Source of the DNA: Heliocidaris erythrogramma
Taxonomy: Eukaryota > Echinodermata > Echinoidea > Camarodonta > Echinometridae
Assembly: GCA_025617745.1 (NCBI GenBank)
Contig: CM046870.1
Coordinates: forward strand, 5,457,618-5,521,617
Direction: 5' to 3'
Length of the DNA stretch: 64,000 bases
Shown in pieces: positions 22,446 through 34,300 of the stretch (the stretch's first letter is position 1; every line of letters begins with the position of its first letter). Below the pieces are notes generated by a model. It was not told the DNA's origin. It did no database searches and worked only from the letters and a program-made list of their open reading frames with translations. The translations under genes and the position numbers were made by a program.

Positions 22446-25400
22446 GTAAGTCGAGACAGATCGACTCTAGAGGGAATATTGTCAAGATGATGTTTTGTCC
22501 CAGCGATATATTGGTTCGTTTGTTTATTTGTTTTTGTGAGGTTTTGTTTTCAATTTGAGAGCAGGAGGGGATTGGGTTTACAATTGTTATACTGGAGGAT
22601 TTGTTCATTAGAAGGATTCAGAGCCAGAGTTCTTTTTCTTGTTATTTATTTACTTTTTAAAATTTACCTTCATTTGTATTTCTCAGTTCCTCTTACCTAT
22701 TTCTAATTCTTATTGACTTTTTCCTTTTTATTGAAACTCATTTGTCTCTTCATTGTTCAAAAACAAATGGGGGGGGGGGGGGCTTATTATAGGTTGCCTA
22801 TGACTTCTTGTGCTAGCTCTCATTCAAATTCTGCCTCTTCTATACTCTTGAAGAGTACATTTATCATTAAATGCCTTCTAAGTAGCTGCATTTACGCTAA
22901 TGGCTGTTGTCAGAAATCTGCATTAAAGTGCCAAACTTCTCAATATGCATTAAAGTGCCAAACTTCTCAATATGCAGAGTATGTTGAACTCTGTTAGAAG
23001 CTTCTTGGAAATGCCAACTGCCTATAAATGTCAGTTGTGGCTAGTTTCGCATACCGCATTCCCAAACTCAGCGCAAAACTTTTTTCTTTTTTAGGAAGCT
23101 CTTTGGAATATTTAGGGGGAAAAAAAGTGATAAAATAAAAAGCATGAAAAAGCTCGCAAATTATTTTTTGCCTTTAGACCAGATTTCAGCCTTCTCTTCA
23201 ATATCCAAATGCCTTGAGGTAGCTGCATTTGTGCTAATGGCTGTATTCTCTGCTTTTGATTGCCCAATTTGCCAATATCCAGAGTATGTTGAACTCGAGT
23301 TTGGATGTGAAGCTTTCTGAGAAATGCCAACTGCCTGTAAATGTCACTTGTAGTTTCCGTTACCACTCCAAAACTCGGTGCAAAACTACTTTTTTTATGG
23401 GACCTCTTTTGGATTGTTTTTGGGGAAAAAAAGTGAGATCCTTGATGGCATACTTTCATCATTTATTTCCAGAGCTAGATTGCCCATGCCTTTTTTTTCT
23501 TCTTCCTTTCTTTCTTCCCAATGCTCATTTTAAAGTTTTTTCATGAAGGTAAAAACAGAGGGGTTTATTTCCCCGAATGGTTGAATTTATATTCTGAACA
23601 CATGTACAAAATGTAAAATTCTCTTATATGTTTGTCGACATAGATCCTAATTTAGCCTGCGATTGGTCTACGGAGCCTGAATCCTGCCCGTATCCCCTTT
23701 TCCGTGCGGCCTCGGCGTGAATCGGGAGGCGGCTGTGGGATTTTCGTACAGATTAACGGGCTTCACCTCTACGATTTTGTTTCGTGGGAAATTATACAAA
23801 TTTGAAAACAATTGTAAGCCCGTAGCCCGTAGACATGTCGTAGGTGGCATTGCACAATCCCTGCATGGGCATCGTGCGGAGGCCTCGTGCTGATCGTGCA
23901 GCAAACGCACAATTTTTCTGTGAACATGAGGGCAAAAAAAAATCGTACAGAGAGTGTACACTCGGGACACTCGCACGGCCATCGTACAGTTATCGCACGG
24001 TTGCCGCTCGTTGCCCTGCAGTACCCATGCAGTACCCATGATATTAAGCAGTCATCCCGCGGCCACCCCACGGCTCCCGCACCATGGCCGTGCAGCCACC
24101 TTGAGACGAGCTAAACATTTTTCAGATGGGCTCCGTACGATTTCTGTCTGGAGGCTGCGGAGACTGCGGAGATTGCATGGCAAGTGCACTGAAATTGCTC
24201 GATTTGGTACAATCTCTGAACAGCCTCTTTGCTTCGGCCTGCCCTCGAGGGCCAATAAAAGAAATGGCACAATGCTTGTAGATAATGTAAACACAAACCC
24301 CGTAGCCCGTAGCCACCTACGATGCCCCCAAATTGCACGGAAAATAGTAGACCTATCTATAGTAGATCTATCGTACGGCGCCTGGGGCAAATGTGAACTG
24401 GGCATAATATATGGAGGTGTCAGTTTTGACATTTCACTGTAAGGCACTCATGAATATTTCATGAACCTTTTCCAGTTTTTTTCCAGCCCAACAGGGCTAA
24501 CATTTCACATGAAACTGATTCATTACAGTTCTCTTTGTTTGAAGTTTGTTAATATTGTATGGACTTCAAATGAGTGGATTTTTTTTTATTTTGTTGATTC
24601 TTTGAACAGGTGAAGAAGGCTTTCTATGCTCTGGTGTACAATGGTGTAAGAGCAGCTCCGCTATGGGATAGTACAAAACAAGACTTTGTGGGTAAGTTAT
24701 AAAAAAAAACCCTCAAAGCCAGTTTGTTATAATTTTGCTGTGTTTCCTGTTGAATGCAAGGCGAAATAATGTTCGATTTCGGCTTTCTGTTCATTCTTGC
24801 GGTACCGTATAGTCGCGTGTACACGGCGCACACGTATATAAGGCGCATCCATACTTTCGACCCTCTGTATTAAAAAAAAAAAATATTGCCGTCTTTGCAC
24901 ATGGCGCGATTCTATCGCGTGATAATACATACGAGGCTCGGAATCGGCCCCAGAATGAGTGAAAGTTTGAACTTCCAGTCATATCAGCGCCGCTACTTAG
25001 CTCCGCAACTTAGCTCCGCAAAAATCTATCAGTACATATGTATACAGTGTGTGTATACGTAGGGGTATGTGTGTGTACAACGCCGTTAATAGCGCACACT
25101 TCATTGTATGAGCAAGACAGGGAAACTCACGCGGGAGAGCTTGGAAGAGAGAGAGCGTGAGCGAGGGAGCGAGATGAATATTTAGGGGGCAGGGCTAGGG
25201 ACAGAACATAATATATCATTGCTGGTTTGCATATCTAAATCCGGTGTAATAATATAAAAATTAATGAAACAAATCAACGAAATTTACTCCGGAATGGAAA
25301 CGCGGCGTTTGAAGAACTAACAACACCACACACACAAACACACCAAAAAATAAAAAATAAATAAATCACGGAAAAAGAAAAAGTCTGAGAAGAAAATATA

Positions 25401-28333
25401 AAATGAAAAGATAGCTTTCAGGTCTTTAGAAAAATTCGAAGCACAAATTTATTCATTGTTAGAGTACATCAGAATTAAGAAATATTAAGATAAGGAATAG
25501 TAATAATTTTCTTTAAAAGTAGGCCTACCGAAAGAGGGAATTTACGAAGAAAAAACCTAGATCAAATATCAAAAGCAATGGTCAACAATTAAGCCTGCCC
25601 CTCACTTAAAAATATAAGACATTGAAGAACTATAAAGGAAAACCCCTCCAAAATTTGAGGAAACAAATATTATTCATACCACAGTGACGGTACAAAATAA
25701 TAATTCAAACTAGGCTACCAATCGGAAGAAAAATTATTGTTCGTTAGAATCGAAGAAAAAAAAAAATGGCGCCCGTAGGTCACATGTAAAATAGAAAAAG
25801 GAAGATGCCAGAGGCCGTTTATAAAGAGAGTTGTAACACGCGCATAATAATCCTGCACGTATGCTGTCTTTGTGTAAAACATGGCGGATCAGTGTAGATA
25901 CTCTCTGTAGCTAGCTCATGCCGTTTATCGCGCGCGCGCCACCTCTTGGTCATACCACGTACAGTCATCTACAGCCACCTTGCGAACAAATGAAAAAGAC
26001 GATCTATTTTCATCATTATAGCCGCGAATTCAATCTGGTTTTCGTCATTACAGTTATGAAAGTGAAGCTTAGACTAGGATTATACTGGCCATGTATGTAG
26101 AATTTCGATAATTGTTTTATAAAGCGGAGTTTTTAATATAAAAATCGGACAATTGTCGTTCAACTGCACACTACCCCGATACAGTGCAATGACATAGGCC
26201 TAGTGTTACATGTGATATGTCCGGCCGCGCCGGGGGCCTGGGGCGGCGGGTAGCGCTGGCGGGCAAGACCCAGTAAGAGCTGCATTTCGTTGTCATTTCC
26301 TTGTACTCGTTTATATGGCGCACCCCGCCTTTTTGACATTCTCTGCCATGAAAAAAAGTGCGCCGTATACACGCGACTATACGGTATACTCCGATGAGTG
26401 CAAGACGAAAAGCTTCAGTATGTCTCTCTTCAACGCCATTTTCCGATTCTGTGGTACTAAACATCTTTTCAATTAATGCTTTTTGAAATGAGGAAAGATC
26501 TGATCTCTGCATTTTCAAATATCAACTGTCAAAGTGATAGTTGGTTATGTTTCTTTTCATTGTTGTAAGATTACTTCCACATGAACATATACTGGGAATG
26601 CACTGTTGGGACTTAAGTAGAATGACCTTATGAAATTGAAGGTATAAGTTTTAAAGGGTCCTTTTAACCCATTGCCCACACGAATTCAATAGCCAGTGGG
26701 GGTTAACCTATACAGAAAGTTGAATTTGGGTGGGCGCAGAAAACATTGTGAAGTTTGAGAACAATAGAAAAAAAAGGATAAGAAATTTAGAAATTTTTGA
26801 AAGTCGGACCACTATCAATGTGGGGTATATCCTATTGACGATTTACTGTCAAACCAGAAAATTTTGTGACATAAAACTTTTGCGAATAAGTTTGCAGCAA
26901 GAAACTTTCGCTAATTTGCAATAATTTTATGTTGTTTCAATTGATGTTTTCAATTTCTGAAATAATTTTCTTTGAATACACCCTTCAATCGAAACTAAAT
27001 AGACAAAAATGCAGAAATTTAATAATCTTCATCACTTTGTAAATTTCTGGATATGAAAGTTATATAATTCAAACAAATAATTTAAATTTTAGAAAATATT
27101 GCTCAATTATATTGCCAATCTTTTGTCATGTAACTATTTCTTTTTTTATATATAGTTCTGTATTATTGTACCTATTGTTTTTAAATTGTCCTACGTTGAA
27201 TGTTCTATGTCATGTTCTGAAATGTACACGCAGCAAATTTCCTATTGGATCAATAAATTTGAATTGAATTGTGATTTGATTATTTTGCGGCATGAAGCTT
27301 TCGCGAATCTCAACCATCCGCGAAAGTTTCGAGCACATGAAAATTTCTGGTTGTACAGTCATATTACATACATGTTTTTTTTTTTAACGTTTTGAAACAA
27401 AATCACTGAAAATATGCATTTTCTCATTTCTTATGATTGAACATTCTTTTGTAATGCAATGTAACTTTCTTATGGCATTGAGAGAGGTGAGTACTGTTGA
27501 AAATAAAACAGAAGTTACTAGTATGTGATTTGATATTGCTTGACTCATCACATGCTTTTTGCAAATCTTTTTTTTGGGTGATTTCTCCAGGTATGCTAAC
27601 AATCACAGACTTCATCAACATACTACAGTACTACTACAAATCACCATTGGTAAGTTGATTGGGGTTACTCGTTCTTCTGAAGGTTCTTTTTTCCGAAGCT
27701 TCGTAATTTCAAAACACAAATTTCCAATAGCAGGGGGTTCATAATTCCGAACATTTGATGCATTACTCCGAAGGTTCGTTATTCCAAAAGTGAAATAGGG
27801 TTCGTAATTCCGAAAATGAAAAAGGGTTCATATTTCCGAAAGTTCGTAATTCCGAAAACTTACTTACGAACCGTTGTGGTAACGAACCTTTGGAAAAACG
27901 AACCTTCCGAAATTATGAACCTTCGGAAAAACGACACGTAATAGTTGATGCTTGGATGCGGTTGTAGGACACATGCTCCGGTGACAGTTGCTCCATTTTC
28001 ACTAACCTTAACCCTAACCCTACACTGACCACATTCTCATTTTCATCCCTGGACCATACACTGTACCTAATCCTAACCCTAAACCCAACCTAAGACTCAA
28101 TTGCAGCCCTAAGTCTATCCCAATATCATTGATGAAATAAAGCCTGGAACAATTTGTCTGGAGCAGAATGTCAGACTACCATGGATCATAATAGGAATTG
28201 ACTTTTTGATATATAAGATAAGATGTTCATATCTTAAGCTGATATAATATACATGTATATACATGTAGCTGTAATCATCCAGTGCATATATCTTGGAAAC
28301 TCCACTTTAAGCAAAATCAGCTTCTTCTTTCTT

Positions 28334-28368
<35 letters not shown>

Positions 28369-31300
28369 ATGGGTGACTTTGACATGTACATGCATAAATC
28401 CCTTTTTTTGTTTTAAAAAAAATGACTGCATCATTCAGAGGAAAAGTAAAAAAAAACGTCCAGTTAATGAAATTTAGAAAAACTCAGAATTATCTCTTTT
28501 TATTTCCACGTTCAAATTCCAAATGTGCGAAATTTGCTGCATTTTTCAGTTACTTACATTCTTTTGTAATTCTGTTACAACCCATATGGAAATTTTCCTG
28601 TGTGTGTACATGACTGAATATCAGTCAGTGAGAATATTAGGCCTTTACTAACTTGTGCCAGGCAACATTATAGCTAAAATGCAGTGTAATGCTGTTGCCA
28701 TCATACTGGAATATTGCCCATCTGCATGTATTCACATGTATATGTCTTCGATAATTTACAGTTTCCATTTTGTTCTAGTTTAAGGTCTGCTTAAACCACC
28801 TGCATTTAAAAGCTCTTATCAGAGCTTTTACCATTAGTGTCTGGCTTCAGATTTTCCTGCTTGGTGTTTCACTTTTATCTGCTTTGTGCATAACTTTTAT
28901 CTGCTTTGTGTTTCACTTTTATCTGCTTTATGCATAATTTATTTGTAGAGTGATATTTACATGTATAATTTTTAAAAATATGTTTATCCCCCCCCCCCCA
29001 CCCCTTCTCTGCTTTTGTTTTTCCTCTTTTTTCTCTTCGTCTATTTTTCTCTTTCTCTTTCTTTTTCTCTTTTCTCTTCGTTGCTTTCTCTGTTTCTCTT
29101 TTTGCTTCTCTTTTTGCCACACTTTCTCTCTCTCTTCATCTCTTTCTCATTCTGTTTTTCTCTTTTCTATTCTCTCTCTCTTCATCAATTTCTTTTTTTC
29201 TCTCCTTTTCACTCTCTTCCTCCCTCACTCCCATCCATAGGTCAAGATGGACGAGCTAGAGGAGCACAAGATAGCAACATGGAGAGGTGAGTGATAGATA
29301 GCATGCAGAATCTCATTACTTTCTCTGCTATTGAATTGTTTTTCTTTCAAGAGTTTAAAGGGATTTGGTAACTTTGTGGAGGCTTGATTTAATAAATTGT
29401 GGAATTTTGATAATTGTCTTGTATAATGATGTTCAGAAAAATAAATAGCCAGGCATAGAATATATAATGCTATTATTAAGATAGGACTGAATACTCCTAC
29501 ATGTATTTACGAAAGCGTATGGCCATAAGCTTTAGTCTAACACCGAGTCTATGGGGGAAAATGAGTCTGGCATTTCCGGTCACTTGCATATGTTTACTTT
29601 TCTGAAGGATATGATGATTTTGAAGTGCTTTTTTCCCCCCTGGGCTTCATTTTTACACCATATTACATACACTGATGCATGTAAGGCGAGGCAGCTCGGA
29701 TTTTATCGAGCCTCTACAAAGTTACCAAATCACTTTAAATGTCCAGATGCTCCAAAATTTGTTTAGGCGATATTTGCTCAGGGCTTATTTCATCAAAGAT
29801 TTAGGGTTAGTTGAGGGTTGCACTGGGTTTTAGTTTAGATTTAGATTCTTTAAGGGGGAAAAAAGGAAATTTGAGAAAATCCTCTGGGGGCACGGTTCAG
29901 ATGAATTAAAAAATCAGTTGAGAGAAAAAAAAAAAAAAAAAGATGAGATGACCACCAAAACATGGAAGAGGTGTGTAGAATAAGAGATGCAAGAGAGCTT
30001 GCCTTAAGACGAAGAAAGAGGATTGACATAAGCAAGTGCACTAGGTGTAGCATATAGACAAAATATTAAAGATAGCTGGAAGTAGAATAAGAAAGAAAAT
30101 GCGACAAAAGAAAGATGGAAACCTGGTTTACCTTTCCTGTACATTCCCCTTTGTCTTGTGCATTTGATACATCTTTCATAAAACTACATTATTTTTGATG
30201 TTTTTATCTTTACAGAGGTGTTAAAAGAGAAAGCCAGACCGCTTGTGTGGATCAATCCTGACCAAAGGTTTGTTTTCAGAACTTTCATTTCATTTAATTT
30301 CATTTATTTCCACAATATCAGCAAATAATTTACAAAGACTTTCAGTTAACAATATCATTATGAGCATAGAAAAACACAAACACACATATTAAGAATGAAA
30401 TCTGGCATATAAATTTGGTTTTAAAACAAAATGAAATTTACACTGTAATTGGTAAGTAAATAATAGCTAGCTGTATTGTGGAGGAAACCTTGGAAAGCAG
30501 TGAGCTTGTAATTCAGGTTCCCTAACATAAATATTAGAGTATCATTTAATAAAACAAGAGCATAAACGGGATATAAAACGACACACGATACAAGACCACA
30601 CAGAACAGGACTATACATCATGACAACACAGGGACAACTTTAATGCATCGTTCAGAGTATTTTATGGGATTCGGCACAATTATTGAAAATTAAGAATGAA
30701 TACCTACTTGATCCTGTCTATCAGCTGTAAAGCGTTAGTTGTTTAAACAATGTCACATTGAACTCTTTTCCTGCTTAAAGATAAAGTTGACTTTTGGTCA
30801 TGAGATTGAATTGTGAAAGAAACCGTCTCAAGGCAATTGGGAAAGGTTGATTATATAGCACATAAGAATTGGTGTATGCTGTAAGGTTTTGGAATCACGA
30901 AAATGATAAGAAATTAACTCAGTCCTGCTGAGAGTCACGTACACTGCACACAGATATGTGTATATGGGACTACACACAAATGTTTGGCCCGAACATTTTA
31001 GCCGTTTCTTGTCATATTTTGAATGTGAGGGCATTTGAAGAGCAGTCCTTTTCAGGGGACATTTTTACTATGATCTTCTTCCCAACTGACATAAAAGTAA
31101 TGAGAAAGCTCACAAATTAGTGTTAACCTTTCCCAGAACTCCACCTTCTTTTTAAGTCAAATATTGAAACAAACGGTGGACCAGCACAGTTGACTTTTGT
31201 CACATGTGCAGTGTACCATATAGTCCTAACAGTTCAGCAGTCTTGGGTTTTCATTACATAGAGTTAATATAACATCATTATATTATGTCATTCTCAAATG

Positions 31301-34300
31301 GTATTTGCATTATGGAAAATATTTACAAGCCAACAAGATGGCTATATACATGTAATTTTGGACTTTACACAATTTTTATTACAAGCGTGAGGAATTTTGC
31401 CCTGTACTAATTTCCCATGGCATTTTGGGGGTAAAAAGTTGGTCACATGGTCGTACATGTGTACTATATGTCCTGTTGGGAACACGTTGTTTGTTTCGTC
31501 TTTGTCCCCTTCCCATTTGAAGTTTTCTTCCTATCGTATTTGCAATAGAGTAGAATTTACTATGTACAATTTTATTTTATTTTACTCTATTTATCAAATG
31601 TCATTCATACATTGAGATAAGTATGTAATCATGACACGCTATTTAGTATTTTTGAACCCTATTTTAAGTAATCGTTATTACCTTGTACATGTAGGTGTGA
31701 TTCATTGTAATAAATGCTCTGTGCACCGATAATGTCTGCCACAGCTAAAGCCAGGGTAATGATATCCAAATCACTATGGAAGCACATAGAGATGTTATGT
31801 AATAATCACTCCCGATGACGGACAGGCAGCCTGCCCAAAACGTTGAGTCTTCTCCACTCTCAGCCTTCTCATCTGGTTTACAGTCCTTTTCAGGACTTCA
31901 CACTTTCAAGAAATATTACTTCTACATTCTCTATCTTTCTATCTCGCCTTTCCATTTCTTCTCCTCTTAACTTTCTCCACTTTCTTCTTCTTACTGCAGT
32001 CCCTTTCAGGAGTAACCACATGGTGAACCGTAAGCCTTCTCAACGTAATGTGATATGAGATATGAAAAAGCAGTCTATTATTTTCATCATTATTCTGAAT
32101 ATCTTTTTTGTTTTCTTAGTTTGTTTGAAGCTGTTAAGATGCTGATTCAACAGAAGATTCACAGGTTACCCGTCATAGACCAGGCCACAGGCAATGTCAT
32201 TTACATCCTTACTCACAAACGGATACTCAAATTCCTTGCTCTACTGGTAAGCAACATGTAGAAATGGACTCGATCATCGCTTAAAAGCCGACTGCGATCC
32301 GATTTTGGAAATAAATCGCAATAGCATTAAGTATGGGCATGTTAACAAATAAAAATCTATCTGATTCAGGTTCTATAAACAACGATATGAATACTTAACA
32401 TGGGTCCGGGTGCGCTGTCAGCCTTATACCCTGAATAAGGGTCAAATCGATTTCAAATTGTAGACAATCGTAGGACTGCTCTGACGTCAATTACAATAGC
32501 ATTAAATATGGGCATGTTCATAAAGAAAATCTACCTGATGCACGTTCTAAACAAGATATGAATAATAAACAGTGTTTGGGTGCACTTTCAGCCTGAATAA
32601 GGGCCTAATTGATTTCAAATTGTAGACAATCGTAGGACTGTTCTTACGTCACTATGACTCGGATACGACTCAGAGCCATTGTGGCCTTTCTTCCAACTAG
32701 AAAGCTCACATTTTCGATTTTACTGCCTACGTATGCATGTATATGACTATTCAAAACCTCAAGTCAAAAATGTTTTATGTGTTTACACATTTATATCAAA
32801 TGCTATTACATTTTCTTCCCAAATCGGATCGCAGACCAATCGTATAGTGTGCGGTGGGCTTTAGGTGGAAAATCTCATGCATATCGTAACCCCTTGGTGA
32901 CAAATCCTCTCTTCCCCACCCCCAAAAAAAAAATGATCTTAGAACACTATCTTTGAACTATTAAAGAAGGTCTATGCTTTTGTTAATTATGACCGTTTTC
33001 ACTGCAAGAAAGTTTCATGAATAGAAAGTGTTTCATGCTGTGATTCTATCTAATTCTGATATTTTGCAGCATAAAACATTTCTGAATCTCCATTCACAAA
33101 ATTCGCAAAAGTATCATGTGAAAGTTTATGGTTTTAAAGTATTGAATAATCGTGAATGGCCAAAATGTCTTTCAGTTTGGAGTCGGCTTGGCGGTGTGAT
33201 TGGGTAATTATATTCAATGTCTTTTAATGCGTTTCTTTTGATGCTACTGTAGATATAAATTTACTACTTATGTTCCACGTTTTACATCATTGTTTTTATA
33301 TATCTTGCAATTTGTCACGTATAGCAAAAGACTGAAATCAAGAGTCCTTCCTTTCTGAAGAAGACGCTGAAAGAACTCAACATCGGGACATACAACAACA
33401 TTGCCACAGTGAGTACAGATCAATTTGTTCTTGTTTTCAATTCAGAATTTCATAAAATTCTACTCCCCAACACATATATGCATTAACATTTATCATAAAA
33501 ATAAGTCGACCAAATGCAGGAGGAAATTTTGATTCTTGAAAAAGATATGTGGAAGTCTGTGATGAAACAATATACAAACAAATGGTAATTGGTGCAGTCA
33601 TGACATCATAGTGTTATTAGTGAGTTCTAACTTTTTTTTCAGGATGACCCATTTTTGTATCCTTAAATGGCAATCCAACTTTGGTAATGTAAGATGATTT
33701 GTGGGAAAGCTGAAAAATAAGAAAAACAGGATGGTACAAGTTTGAAAGAAATCGTACAAGGAATAAGAAATGTATGGATATTTGAAAAATGAGATCACTA
33801 CATCGATGCAATTATCGAAGTGACAATTTGGTGAGTCGATTGTGACATACTTGTGGACAACTCTCCTGTTTGTTGCACACAAAAATATCATTAATTTACG
33901 GTTTTCTCTGAAGCGTCCTTACCCTCGGGGCAGTACTCAAAATATGTTAAGCATTACATCTGAATTCAAACCTAAATGTTAAAGTGCTTAAAACTGAACT
34001 TTCTAATTATTTTCTTTCATCTTTATCTCTTATATACCAGGCTCGACCGGATACTCCTCTCATCACTGCACTCAGTATGTTCATCAATAAGAGAGTATCT
34101 GCCTTACCCATCGTAGACGAGAACAACAAGATTGTCGACATCTATGCCAAGTTTGATGTCATCGTAAGTAATTTAAGCCAGCCAGTACTGTGTGGAAGAA
34201 ATACCATGATGTAGTGTTCTAATATTAACACCCAACCAGCCACCCCAGAACTCGGCCATGTGGTGACAATATTAGTGTAAAATTTGCCACTTAAATAGAT

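Noticed and set aside
23668..24447. Overlapping frames of 65-162 codons on both strands
   Set aside because: They overlap in all frames in a GC-rich repeat block within a PRKAG intron and show no domain.
28007..28110. Telomere-like CCCTAA repeats
   Set aside because: Short, degenerate and part of an interspersed repeat seen three times; no chromosome end is implied.
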